Below are positions 48,011 through 56,083 of a stretch of DNA of 64,000 nt, one piece after another (positions within the stretch are counted from its first letter, which is position 1; each line of letters opens with the position of its first letter). The stretch is from Blastococcus sp. TML/M2B (GTDB taxonomy: Bacteria > Actinomycetota > Actinomycetes > Mycobacteriales > Geodermatophilaceae): the NCBI RefSeq assembly GCF_016612865.1, contig NZ_JAENZZ010000002.1, forward strand, positions 1,674,001-1,738,000, given 5' to 3'. The notes beneath the pieces were generated by a model. It saw nothing but the letters and a program-made list of their open reading frames with translations, was not told the DNA's origin and made no database searches. Made by a program: the position numbers and the translations under genes.

Positions 48011-48919
48011 TCAGCCGAAGACGCCCTTGCGCTGCATGAGCAGGCGGTACAGCGACTGCTGGATGGTCTCGCGCACCTGGTCGGTCAGGTTGAACACCAG
48101 CATCGGGTCCTCGGCGGCGTCGGGGCCGTAGGACGCGGTCTCGATCGGCTCGCCGAACGCGATCAGCCACTTCGACGGCAGCGGGACGGCGCCCAGCGGG
48201 CCGAGCAGCGGGAACGTCGGCGTGATCGGGAAGTAGGGCAGCCCCAGCAGGCGGGCGGCGACCCGGGCGTTGCCGAGCATCGGGTAGATCTCCTCGGCGC
48301 CCACGATCGCGCACGGGATGATCGGCACCCCGGTGCGCAATGCGGCACTGACGAAACCGCCCCGGCCGAACCGCTGCAGCGTGTACCGCTCGGAGAACGG
48401 CTTGCCGATCCCCTTGAAGCCCTCCGGGAAGACGCCGACCAGCTCGCCCTCGGTCAGCAGCCGCTCGGCGTCCTCGTTGCAGGCCAGCGTCGTGCCGAGC
48501 TTGCGCGACAGCGAGCCGAAGAACGGCAGCTCGAACACCAGGTCCGCGCCCAGCAGCCGCAGCCGGCGCCGTGCGGGGTGCTCGTCGTGCAACGCGACCG
48601 TCGTCATGAGCGCGTCGACGGGGATGGTGCCGGAGTGGTTGGCGACGACGAGCGCCCCGCCGGTGTCCGGCACGTTCTCCAGGCCGAGCGTGTCGACGCG
48701 GAACCACTTCTCGAAGAACGGCCGCAGGATCGGCAGCAGCACGTGGTCGGTGAGGTCCGGGTCGAAGCCGAACTCGTCGGTCTCGTACTCGCCGGTGACG
48801 CGGCGGCGCAGGAAGTCCAGCCCGCCGGCCAGCTGGTCCTCCCAGCTCGGGGACGCGGCAGGCGGCACGAACGGCTCGTCGTCGTCCGGCCGCAGCGGGA
48901 TCACCCGGGCCTCAGGCAT
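48011..48919 (-). CDS. 1-acyl-glycerol-3-phosphate acyltransferase-like (PlsC family)
   Basis: 302 residues from ATG 48919. PlsC catalytic motif NHSGTIPVD (H-x4-D) near residue 94, second motif VGVFPEGFKGIGKPFSERY, and the later VPIIPCAIVGAEEIYPML. Membrane-associated lipid acyltransferase; the substrate may be lysophosphatidate or another glycolipid. Overlaps the epimerase 3' end by 8 bases, matching the galE2/Rv0502 pair in mycobacteria. Confidence 0.87.
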   Translation of the reverse strand: MPEARVIPLRPDDDEPFVPPAASPSWEDQLAGGLDFLRRRVTGEYETDEFGFDPDLTDHVLLPILRPFFEKWFRVDTLGLENVPDTGGALVVANHSGTIPVDALMTTVALHDEHPARRRLRLLGADLVFELPFFGSLSRKLGTTLACNEDAERLLTEGELVGVFPEGFKGIGKPFSERYTLQRFGRGGFVSAALRTGVPIIPCAIVGAEEIYPMLGNARVAARLLGLPYFPITPTFPLLGPLGAVPLPSKWLIAFGEPIETASYGPDAAEDPMLVFNLTDQVRETIQQSLYRLLMQRKGVFG

Positions 48920-50019
48920 CCTGCACCGCCCGCAGGCCGGGTGCGGGCGGAGCGGGGCGCAGCCGCTCCCCGACCGCAGCGGCGGTGTCGCCCACCCGGC
49001 CGAGCGCGGCGCGCAGCCGCGAGGACGTCGACTCGACCAGGCCCGGGGAGACCACCGGCGGCACCGTCGTCGCGTAGTCGGCCAGCGCCTCGGTCGTCGA
49101 GTAGCGCGGGGTGAAGCCGAAGTCGGTGCGCAGCACCGTGGTGTCGACGACGCGGCCGAAGTTGAGGAAGCGCATCTGCTCGGGCGAGTAGTCGACGAAC
49201 CCGAAGCGGCGCGAGATCCGGCCCACCGAGCCCAGCGCGGGCGTCGGGATCGGCACCTCGACGCGGCCCAGCCGGCGGATCGCCTGGGAGAGCAGCAGCG
49301 TGCCCTCGCCGCCGACGTTCACGGTGCCGACGAAGTCGCCGGTGGTCGCGCGGGTGAGGACCGACAGCGCATCGTCCTCGTGCAGCAGCTGGACGCGCGC
49401 GTCGTAGCCCAGCGCCGTCGGGACGACGGGCATGCGCAGGAAGCCGGTCAGCAGCGAGTCGATCCGCGGCCCGATGAAGTTGGTGAACCGGAGCACGGCG
49501 ATGTCGACGTCGGGCCGGCGCCGCCCGAAGGAGCGGACGTAGCCCTCGATGTCGACGCTGTCCTTGGCGAAGCCGCCCGAGGGCACCTGGCGGGCGTGCA
49601 TCTTCTCGGTGAAGACGGCGGGATCGCGCGAGGAGGCGCCGTAGACGGCGCTCGTCGACTTGAGCACGAACCGCTGCACCGAGGGTGCGGCCTGGCACGC
49701 GGCGAGCAGCTGCATCGTGCCGATGACGTTGAGTTCCTTCATCGGCGTGCGCCCGCCGCTCCCGGCCGGGGTCGAGCTGATGTTCATGTGCACGACGGTG
49801 TCGACCGACGCCGCCGCGATGACCTTGCCGATCAGCGGGTTGCGGATGTCGGCCCGCACGAACTCGGTGCGCCCGAGCCGCCGCAGCACGGCCGGCGAGG
49901 GTGGCACGGTGTCCACCCCGATGACCCGCTCGATGGTGGGGTCGGCCGCGAGCTCGGCCGCCAGCGCTCCACCCAGCCACCGGCTCACACCGGTGACGAA
50001 GGACGACCGCGGGCGGCAC
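48912..50019 (-). CDS. NAD-dependent epimerase/dehydratase family protein (frameshifted near N-terminus)
   Basis: Extended short-chain dehydrogenase. Read from the internal GTG at 49988 the protein lacks its first strand. One surplus base in GAAGG at 49998-50002 separates VPPAVV from VTGVSRWLGG; repaired from GTG 50019 it reads VPPAVVLVTGVSRWLGGAL and has the glycine-rich NAD loop, about 368 residues. The catalytic Tyr is in STSAVYGAS, and FTNFIGPRIDSLL follows. A C-terminal Arg/Ala-rich tail of about 40 residues is present. It lies just past bS22, matching Rv0501 (galE2) position. Sugar substrate unknown. Confidence 0.87.
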
Positions 50020-50029
50020 GAGCGTCAGC

Positions 50030-50128
50030 TCACTTCTTGTTGCGTCGCTGGACGCGCGTCTTCTTCAGCAGCTTGCGGTGCTTCTTCTTGGCCATCCGCT
50101 TGCGCCGCTTCTTGATGACAGAACCCAC
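50030..50128 (-). CDS. 30S ribosomal protein bS22 (AURKAIP1/COX24 domain)
   Basis: 32 residues from GTG 50128, with GGGAG about 7 bases upstream. Half the residues are Lys or Arg; it begins MGSVIKKRRKRMAKKK and ends TRVQRRNKK. This matches the tiny actinobacterial ribosomal protein bS22 (Rv0500B type) seen in mycobacterial ribosomes. It lies between the HTH gene and the epimerase, as in M. tuberculosis. Its stop is 10 bases before the epimerase GTG. Confidence 0.92.
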   Translation of the reverse strand: MGSVIKKRRKRMAKKKHRKLLKKTRVQRRNKK

Positions 50129-50222
50129 GTGGTGCTCCCGACTTCGTCGCAGATGATCAGCTCGTTCGCGACTCCGGGGCCGTACCCCGGTGTCGCCCGG
50201 CGACCGAGCGTACCGGCCGGAT

Positions 50223-50242
50223 CCCCGACGGCGCTGTCGGGG
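50223..50242. terminator. GC-rich hairpin upstream of bS22
   Basis: CCCCGAC, 6 bases, GTCGGGG: a 7-base perfect stem in the 250-base gap between the HTH gene and bS22 (both minus strand). Either a terminator or leader structure. Confidence 0.3.
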
Positions 50243-50317
50243 AGGCCGGGATCTCGCGGAGCGGTGTCGTGCCGAGTGGGCCCCGGAGGGGTCCGCGCAG
50301 GCGCGACGGTGCGGCTC

Positions 50318-50337
50318 AGCCGTCCCGGGGGACGGCT
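50318..50337. terminator. Strong hairpin downstream of HTH gene
   Basis: AGCCGTCCC and GGGACGGCT with two bases between; 9-base perfect inverted repeat, 42 bases after the HTH gene stop on the minus strand. Confidence 0.4.
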
Positions 50338-50350
50338 CGTGGCCGCGGTC

Positions 50351-50367
50351 GTCGTCCGGAGGACGAC
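50351..50367. terminator. Hairpin directly downstream of HTH gene
   Basis: GTCGTCC, GGA, GGACGAC: 7-base perfect stem 12 bases past the HTH gene stop (50379). Together with the 50318 hairpin it probably ends the HTH transcript. Confidence 0.4.
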
Positions 50368-50378
50368 AGTGTCATCGC

Positions 50379-50720
50379 TCAGGCGATGTCGGTGTAGGCG
50401 TCGCGCAGGTAGTCCTGCACGGCGCGCTCCGGGACGCGGAAGGAGCGGCCGACGCGCACGGCGGAGAGGTCGCCGGCGTGGACGAGGCGGTACACGGTCA
50501 TCTTGGAGACGCGCATCATCGCGGCGACCTCGGCGACGGTCAGGAACGTGACGGCGGCGCGGGGGGCCGGGACGCTCGGGCGACCGAGGGGCATGGCGGC
50601 CGGGTGGGCGGCGGGCACGGGGCGGGCGACGGCCGAGGCCTGCATCGGACGGCCCATCGGACGCTGACCGGGGACACCCGGACGGACGACGGTGGCGGCG
50701 TGGCGCTGGGGCATGGTCAT
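50379..50720 (-). CDS. Excisionase/BldC-type helix-turn-helix protein
   Basis: 113 residues from ATG 50720 (GGAG 7 bases upstream). The N-terminal 55 residues are Pro/Ala/Met-rich and disordered-looking. The C-terminal MerR-like HTH TFLTVAEVAAMMRVSKMTVYRLVHAGDLSAVRVGRSFRVPE (given in two overlapping blocks in the family) is very typical of the SinR/excisionase family conserved beside proC and bS22 in actinobacteria (Rv0500A). Probable DNA-binding regulator; target unknown. Confidence 0.88.
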   Translation of the reverse strand: MTMPQRHAATVVRPGVPGQRPMGRPMQASAVARPVPAAHPAAMPLGRPSVPAPRAAVTFLTVAEVAAMMRVSKMTVYRLVHAGDLSAVRVGRSFRVPERAVQDYLRDAYTDIA

Positions 50721-51062
50721 TGTTCGTCTCCGGTACCTGGTCCACGTCGTGGCGCCGGCTTCCCCACCGGCAACTGAACACGCATGAACTGACACCGAGC
50801 GTAAGGGGCGTGCGTGACTGGAGCGATGGATGAATCGAACAGACGGACCGATCCGTCCTGGGCAGATGTGCACCTATGTCGCCGGATCGACAAGTAGCTC
50901 GGCGCGTCACGCGACCGTGTGACGACGACACGACGCAGAGTGCTCGATTTGTCGACACCGACACGTTAATGTGCTCGGCCGCTCGCTCGGAGTGAGTACG
51001 ACGAGGCGACAGGCGGAACACCGGTCACCGTCGTCCCGGCCCGGTCACCGGACCCGCACGCC
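50721..51062. other. Intergenic region upstream of HTH gene
   Basis: 342 bases, comparatively AT-richer at 50940-50975. It contains the near-palindrome CACGTTAATGTG (50962-50973) and a direct repeat CCGGTCACCG at 51021-51030 and 51041-51050, spaced two helical turns apart. A TACGCT box occurs on the minus strand (50803-50798), about 78 bases before the HTH start. No ORF with a credible start was seen. Confidence 0.4.
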
Positions 51063-51881
51063 TCAGCCGCGCGGGGCGCCCAGCTCCACCGAGCGGGCGT
51101 GCGCCGCCGCCACCGCCGCCGCCATGGCCGCCCGCACGTCGTGCCGGTCGAACTGCTCGATCGCGGCGACCGTCGTCCCGTTCGGGCTGCTGACCGCGGC
51201 GCGCAGGGCGACCGCGTCCTGGCCCGAGTCGCGCAGCATCACCGACGCGCCCAGCGCCGTCTGCACGACGAGGTCGGTCGCCAGCTCGCGCGGCACGCCC
51301 AGGGCCACACCGGCGTCGACCATGGCCTCGACCAGGTAGTAGAAGTAGGCCGGCCCGCTGCCGGAGAGCGCGGTGACCGCGTCCTGCTGCGCCTCCGGGA
51401 CCCGCCGCACCTGGCCGACCGCGGACAGCAGCCCCTCCGCCTCGTCCAAGTGGGCGTCGGTCGCGTGCGCGCCCGCGGAGAGCACGCTCATGCCCTCCTC
51501 GACCAGCGCGGGGGTGTTCGGCATGACCCGCACGACCGGCACACCGGGGGCCAGCGCCGCCTCGATCCGGGCCGTGGTCACACCGGCGGCGACCGACACG
51601 ACGAGGTGGTCGGCATCCACGTGCCCGGCCAGCAGCCCGAGCGGGACCTCGATGTCCTGCGGCTTGACCGCGAGCAGCAGCACCCGCGCGCGGTCGGCCG
51701 CCCCGGCCAGGTCGACGACGTCGACGCCGTAGCGCCCGGCCAGCTCGGCCGCCCGGTTCTCGTCGCGCTCGCAGACGACGACGTCGGCGGGGCCGCTGCG
51801 CCGGACCAGCCCCGCGAGCAGCGCCTCCCCCATCCGCCCGCCGCCGATGACGGCCAGGCCGCGCCGTGCGGGGGCGCTCAC
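51063..51881 (-). CDS. proC: Pyrroline-5-carboxylate reductase
   Basis: Last step of proline synthesis, NAD(P)H-dependent. 272 residues from GTG 51881. Rossmann loop VIGGGRMGEALLAGL near 9-23, VVRVMPNTPALVEEGM in the middle, and the C-terminal dimer domain with ALSGSGPAYFYYLVEAM and SPNGTTVAAIEQFD. Overlaps the PRODH-like gene by 4 bases. Confidence 0.96.
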   Translation of the reverse strand: MSAPARRGLAVIGGGRMGEALLAGLVRRSGPADVVVCERDENRAAELAGRYGVDVVDLAGAADRARVLLLAVKPQDIEVPLGLLAGHVDADHLVVSVAAGVTTARIEAALAPGVPVVRVMPNTPALVEEGMSVLSAGAHATDAHLDEAEGLLSAVGQVRRVPEAQQDAVTALSGSGPAYFYYLVEAMVDAGVALGVPRELATDLVVQTALGASVMLRDSGQDAVALRAAVSSPNGTTVAAIEQFDRHDVRAAMAAAVAAAHARSVELGAPRG

Positions 51882-52624
51882 CGCAGGCCCCCGGCGGTGG
51901 CGGCGAGGCCGGCGACGGCGCCGCGGCCCGAGGGCACGGCGATCCGCAGGGCGGCGCCGGAGGCGGCGATCCGCTGCTGCTCGGCCGGTCGGATCCTCCA
52001 GGGCATGACGTGCTCCCAAGTGTCGTAGGTGCGGCCGTGCCAGGCCGCCCGTTCCCCGGCCACGGCGATCAACCGGGGGTCGCTCGTGGCGACGGCGGGT
52101 GCGCCGTCGCCGGCCATCAGGACGTCGAGGCAGCGCACGAAGGCCCGGCGTGCGGCCGCCCCCCGCCCCGCTCGCAGGCGGACCCGCCCCCCGGCGAGCG
52201 CGCGGCACCGCCCCACGGCGTCCGCCTCCCCGCTGCTGACGACGGCCCGCGCGGCGGGCAGCTCGACGAGCAGGGCGTCGACGCGCGCGCTGGAGCCCTC
52301 GAGCGCCACGCCGAGCCCGGCCCGGGCGGCGTCGGCGGCCAGCGCCGGCACCTCGGTCAGCCGGTCGACCGGGAGGGTGACCTCGCAGTCCCCGACCGCG
52401 GCCGCCCGTGCGCCGGCGACGAGCGCGCCCAGCTCCCCGGCGACGTCGTCCGCCGCACCCGGGCGGTGCTCCAGCGCGACCGCGCGACCCTCGGCCGCCA
52501 GGCCGGTGGCCACCCGGAGCGCGTCGCCGACCCCGGGGCCGGCGACCAGCCGGCCGGTCAGCAGGCGGCCGAGCACCGGCGCCTCGACCGGTCGCGGCAC
52601 GGCGCGGCGCGTGGTCAGGGACAC
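51878..52624 (-). CDS. Proline dehydrogenase-like TIM-barrel protein (short, divergent)
   Basis: 248 residues from GTG 52624. The C-terminal third resembles the proline dehydrogenase barrel end: ATSDPRLIAVAGERA and YDTWEHVMPWRIRPAEQQR followed by ALRIAVPSG. It is much shorter than PutA/PRODH (about 300) and lacks a clear YGPRWYPY-type FAD/proline end. It could be a diverged or inactive homologue; being in one unit with proC makes a proline-related role plausible. Ala-rich throughout. Confidence 0.6.
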   Translation of the reverse strand: MSLTTRRAVPRPVEAPVLGRLLTGRLVAGPGVGDALRVATGLAAEGRAVALEHRPGAADDVAGELGALVAGARAAAVGDCEVTLPVDRLTEVPALAADAARAGLGVALEGSSARVDALLVELPAARAVVSSGEADAVGRCRALAGGRVRLRAGRGAAARRAFVRCLDVLMAGDGAPAVATSDPRLIAVAGERAAWHGRTYDTWEHVMPWRIRPAEQQRIAASGAALRIAVPSGRGAVAGLAATAGGLR

Positions 52625-52682
52625 GGTCGAACCGTAGTGCGCGGGGGTGTGTGACGTCGGGGCCCCGGGTAGCGGCGGCTGC

Positions 52683-53267
52683 ATGGCAGGAGAACTGGAC
52701 GGGATGAGGGTGGCGGTCCTGGCGACCGACGGCGTCGAGCAGGTCGAGCTCGACCGGCCGTGGCAGGCGCTGGAGGAGGCCGGTGCGCAGCCGGAGCTGG
52801 TCTCGCTGGAGGCGGGCACGATCACCGCCTACGAGCACATCGACAAGGGCGACACCAAGAAGGTGGACATCACCGTGGCCGACGCCGATCCCGACGGCTA
52901 CGCGGCCCTGGTGCTCCCGGGTGGGGTCATCAACGGCGACTTCGTCCGCGCCGACGCCGACGCGGTGGCCTTCGTGAAGGCGTTCTTCGACGCGGGCAAG
53001 CCGGTCGCGGCGATCTGCCACGCGCCGTGGGTGCTCGCGGAGGCCGATGTCGTCCGCGGCCGGCGGATGACCTCCTGGCCCTCGCTGCAGACCGACCTGC
53101 GCAACGCGGGCGCGACCTGGGTGGACGAGGAGGTCGTCGTCGACGGCAACCTGATCACCAGCCGCAACCCCGACGACCTGGACGCCTTCGGCGCGGCCAT
53201 CGTCGAGGAGTTCGCTGCCGCCGGGGACGATGCGGAGGACGACGCGGAGGCCGACGCCACCGCCTGA
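52683..53267 (+). CDS. DJ-1/PfpI family protein (type 1 glutamine amidotransferase fold)
   Basis: 194 residues from ATG 52683; an ATG at 52704 (MRVAVLATDGV) is the alternative. Nucleophile-elbow Cys in AAICHAPWVLAEA, nearby Glu in LATDGVEQVELDRP, and SWPSLQTDLRNAGATWVDEEVVVDGNLITSR typical of the PfpI/YhbO branch in two segments. Likely deglycase/chaperone or protease-like stress protein. The last 20 residues are Asp/Glu/Ala-rich. Convergent with the membrane protein gene through a strong hairpin. Confidence 0.87.
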   Translation: MAGELDGMRVAVLATDGVEQVELDRPWQALEEAGAQPELVSLEAGTITAYEHIDKGDTKKVDITVADADPDGYAALVLPGGVINGDFVRADADAVAFVKAFFDAGKPVAAICHAPWVLAEADVVRGRRMTSWPSLQTDLRNAGATWVDEEVVVDGNLITSRNPDDLDAFGAAIVEEFAAAGDDAEDDAEADATA

Positions 53268-53284
53268 GCGGGCACGCCGGCGGT

Positions 53285-53313
53285 CTCGCCGCGCGCGCTC
53301 AGCGCGCGGCGAG
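53285..53313. terminator. Bidirectional terminator, 12-base perfect stem
   Basis: CTCGCCGCGCGC (53285-53296) pairs exactly with GCGCGCGGCGAG (53302-53313); loop GCTCA. It lies between convergent genes, 17 bases after the PfpI stop. The stop codon of the minus-strand membrane protein gene (53301-53299) is inside the loop. Confidence 0.7.
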
Positions 53314-54267
53314 CAGCTGGGCCGCGGGGACGATCGTGAGCAACGTGCCCGCGAGCACGAGCAGCGCCAGCAGTCGCGGCCCCACCGGTTCCTCGCCCTG
53401 CCGCTGCCGCCACAGGCCGACGCCCGCGACCAGGGCGGTCACCGCGATCGGCACGAGCAGCAGCGCGACGTAGGGGGCCATCTCCCACAGCAGCGTGGCG
53501 GCGAAGAAGACGCCGACGCCGGCGGCGAGGGCGATGACGAGCTCGCCGGCGAACCGCAGCCAGGCCAGCGGGCCGGCCTCCCCGGGCAGGTCGTCGACGT
53601 CGCCGGTGCGCACGGCCGGGATCGGCCCGGTCGAGGTGTGCTCCTCGCGCCCGGTGGCGCGCTGGCCGGGGCGGAGCCCGCGGACGCCGGTGCGCCCGGT
53701 GTCGCGGGCGCCGTCACGGGTGCTGTCGCGCTCGACCGCGCGGCCGGAGACCCGGCCCGTGTCCCGGCCGGTCACCCGGCCCGTGTCCCGGTCGGAGCTG
53801 CGCTCGGCGACGCGGTCGCCGCGCAGGGCGCCCAGCGGGATGTCGGGCAGCGGGGCCGACGGGTGCGGAACGGCCGGCGAGCGGTCGGCGCGCAAGCCCT
53901 GGATGGCGGCGGTCGAGGGGCCGGCCACCGCGCGCCGGTCCTCGGAGGGGCGGACGGGCGGGAAGCCGGCGCCCGCCCCGGAGCGCGACGGGCTGGGCTG
54001 GAGCGCACCGGCGCGTGCGGAGCCGGCCCGGGCGGAGGAGGCGGGAGCACCTGTCGCGGTCGTGTCGGCGTCGCTGCGCCGACGACCCAGGCTCGGGCGC
54101 TCCGCCGCCGGCTCGGCGTCCGGACGGCGCTGGCGGACGACGGGCGGCTCGTCGGGTTCGTCCCAGCGGCGCCGGCGGGCGGCGCGGGAGGTGTCGATGC
54201 CCGCCTCGCGGAGGATCTCCGCGAGCGGCCGACCCCCCGTGTCGGGGTTCCAGTCCGTTCCGGCCAT
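53299..54267 (-). CDS. Conserved membrane protein with Arg/Asp/Thr-rich repeat linker (Rv0497-like)
   Basis: 322 residues from ATG 54267 (GGAAGG 6 bases upstream; overlaps the Ppx/GppA stop). N-terminus TDWNPDTGGRPLAEILREAGID is a compact motif; then about 190 residues of disordered Arg/Pro/Ser sequence with TGR-type repeats (DTGRVTGRDTGRVSGR); then three hydrophobic segments at the C-terminus (LVIALAAGVGVFFAATLLWE, VALLLVPIAVTALVAGVGLW, LLALLVLAGTLLTIVPAA). Same neighbourhood as Rv0497 beside Rv0496 in M. tuberculosis. Function unknown. Confidence 0.8.
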   Translation of the reverse strand: MAGTDWNPDTGGRPLAEILREAGIDTSRAARRRRWDEPDEPPVVRQRRPDAEPAAERPSLGRRRSDADTTATGAPASSARAGSARAGALQPSPSRSGAGAGFPPVRPSEDRRAVAGPSTAAIQGLRADRSPAVPHPSAPLPDIPLGALRGDRVAERSSDRDTGRVTGRDTGRVSGRAVERDSTRDGARDTGRTGVRGLRPGQRATGREEHTSTGPIPAVRTGDVDDLPGEAGPLAWLRFAGELVIALAAGVGVFFAATLLWEMAPYVALLLVPIAVTALVAGVGLWRQRQGEEPVGPRLLALLVLAGTLLTIVPAAQLLAAR

Positions 54268-55211
54268 CACGCCCCTTCCAACGCGTCCAGCCTGCGCAGG
54301 ATGACTCCCTCACGCAGCGCCCACGGGCAGATACGGACGAACGGTACGTCCAGGAGGCGCAGAGCGGCGGCAGCGACAGTCGCTCCCGCGGGAACCTGGT
54401 GCGCGCGGTTCGCCGACACGCCGGGCAGCTCCGCCAGCGCGCCGGACTCGATCCGCGACACGAAGCCCAGCACCTGGTCCAGCCCGGTCCGCGAGAGCTC
54501 CCGCGGCGCCCGGATGCCGGCCGCCGAGGGTGCGGCCCCGCTGAGCCGGGCCAGCGTGCGGAAGGTCTTGCTGGTCGCCACCACGAGGTCGGGCGGGCCG
54601 GCCTCCTGCAGCGTCGCCACCGCCGGCTCGAGCAGCGCGGTGGCGTGCGCGTCGAGGGCGGCGAGCGCGGCGAGGTCGGGTCGGTCGCCGGCCAGCGCAT
54701 CGGGGAGGAACCGCCGGGTCATCCGCGCGGCGCCCAGGGGCAGGGAGAGCGCGACCTCGGGCAGCTCGTCGATGCCGACGGCCATCTCCAGCGAGCCGCC
54801 GCCGATGTCCAGCACGAGCAGCTGCCCCGCGCTCCAGCCGAACCAGCGGCGCACCGCCAGGAAGGTCAGCCGGGCCTCGTCCTCGCCGGTCAGCACCTGC
54901 AGCTCGACGCCGGTCTCCCGGCGGATCCGGTCGAGCACCTCCTCGCCGTTGCGCGCCTCGCGGATGGCCGAGGTGGCCAGCGCCATGAAGTCGTCGCAGC
55001 CCTGCTTCTGCGCCTGCTCGCAGGCCTCCTCGACCGACCGGAGCAGCGCCTCCTCACCCGCCCGCGAGAGGACGTCGTCCGGGCCGACGTGCTCGGCGAG
55101 CCGCACCGGCCAGCGGTCGTCGTGCATCGGCGTCGGGTGCGCGCCGCTGTGCGCGTCGACGACGAGCAGGTGGACGGTGTTGGAACCGACGTCGAGCACA
55201 CCCAGCCGCAT
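54267..55211 (-). CDS. Ppx/GppA family phosphatase (exopolyphosphatase-like)
   Basis: 314 residues from ATG 55211. ASKHA ATPase-like fold: DVGSNTVHLLVVDA at 6-19, ATSAIREARNGEEVLDRI, LDIGGGSLEMAVG near 140. Hydrolyses polyphosphate or pppGpp in relatives; actinobacterial short forms (about 310 residues, like Rv0496) act as exopolyphosphatases. Divergent from the Cys-rich gene. Confidence 0.92.
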   Translation of the reverse strand: MRLGVLDVGSNTVHLLVVDAHSGAHPTPMHDDRWPVRLAEHVGPDDVLSRAGEEALLRSVEEACEQAQKQGCDDFMALATSAIREARNGEEVLDRIRRETGVELQVLTGEDEARLTFLAVRRWFGWSAGQLLVLDIGGGSLEMAVGIDELPEVALSLPLGAARMTRRFLPDALAGDRPDLAALAALDAHATALLEPAVATLQEAGPPDLVVATSKTFRTLARLSGAAPSAAGIRAPRELSRTGLDQVLGFVSRIESGALAELPGVSANRAHQVPAGATVAAAALRLLDVPFVRICPWALREGVILRRLDALEGA

Positions 55212-55239
55212 CCGCCCAGTCTGCCGGGGATGCCCGTCC

Positions 55240-55254
55240 TAGGCTGAACGGGTG
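55240..55254 (+). promoter_or_regulatory. Leaderless promoter of the Cys-rich gene
   Basis: TAGGCT at 55240-55245, six bases, then the GTG at 55252. Confidence 0.55.
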
Positions 55255-56083
55255 CCGGACGACCCTCCCCCCGAGGTGGACCTCGACTTCGCCCGGGAGT
55301 GGGTGGAGTTCGCCGACCCGGCCGATTCCGGCCACGTGGTGCGCGCCGACCTCACCTGGCTGACCTCCGCCTGGACCTGCGTGTTCGGCCGCGGGTGCGC
55401 CGGGGTGGTCGAGGGCCGGCCGGACGACGGCTGCTGCAGCCACGGGGCGTTCTTCACCGACGAGGACGACCTCGCGCGGGTCACCGCCGCCGTCGCCGAC
55501 CTGGCCGACGAGGACTGGCAGCTGGCCCCCGTGGGCCGCGGCGCCTGGACCGAGGTGGACACCGCCGAGGAACCGGAGGCATCCGGTGGGGCGGACGACG
55601 CCGAGGACGGCGTCCGCTCGCTGCGCACCCGCGTCGTCGACGGCGCCTGCGTCTTCCTCAACCGCCCAGGCTTCCCGGGCGGCGGCGGCTGCGCGCTGCA
55701 CCGGATGGCGCAGCGCGAGGGCCTGCACCCGCTGACCACCAAGCCCGACGTCTGCTGGCAGCTGCCGGTGCGCCGCGAGCAGGAGCACGTCGACCGGCCG
55801 GACGGCACCCGCGTGCTGGTGGACTCCATCGGCGAGTTCGACCGCCGCGGCTGGGGTCCGGGCGGGCGGGACCTGCACTGGTGGTGCACCGGCGCCCCCG
55901 CGGCGCACGTCTCCCCCGAGCCGCTGGTCGAGACCTACGCCGCCGAGCTCACCGCGCTGCTGGGCGCGCCCGCGTACGCGGAGCTACGCCGGCTGGCCGA
56001 GGCGGCGCCTCGACCAGGGGCTGATCGCCCCCCACCCCGCCTCTCCCGTGCCCGTCGAGCTGCACCGGCGCCGCCCCACCTGA
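55252..56083 (+). CDS. Cysteine-rich conserved protein (Rv0495c-like position; frameshifted near C-terminus)
   Basis: About 276 residues after repair. Cysteines cluster as [50 protein letters not shown] and HWWCTG, a pattern recalling YkgJ-type metal or Fe-S proteins. After RRLAEAA the frame slips; removing one base at 56004-56010 gives [21 protein letters not shown] and a stop at 56081-56083. It is divergent from ppx/gppA exactly as Rv0495c is in M. tuberculosis. No catalytic assignment is possible. Overlaps the 3' end of the convergent GlxA-type gene. Confidence 0.75.

Noticed and set aside
50379..50720. Phage or plasmid excisionase marking an integrated element
   Set aside because: The gene belongs to the conserved proC-HTH-bS22 neighbourhood and no integrase or attachment site is nearby.
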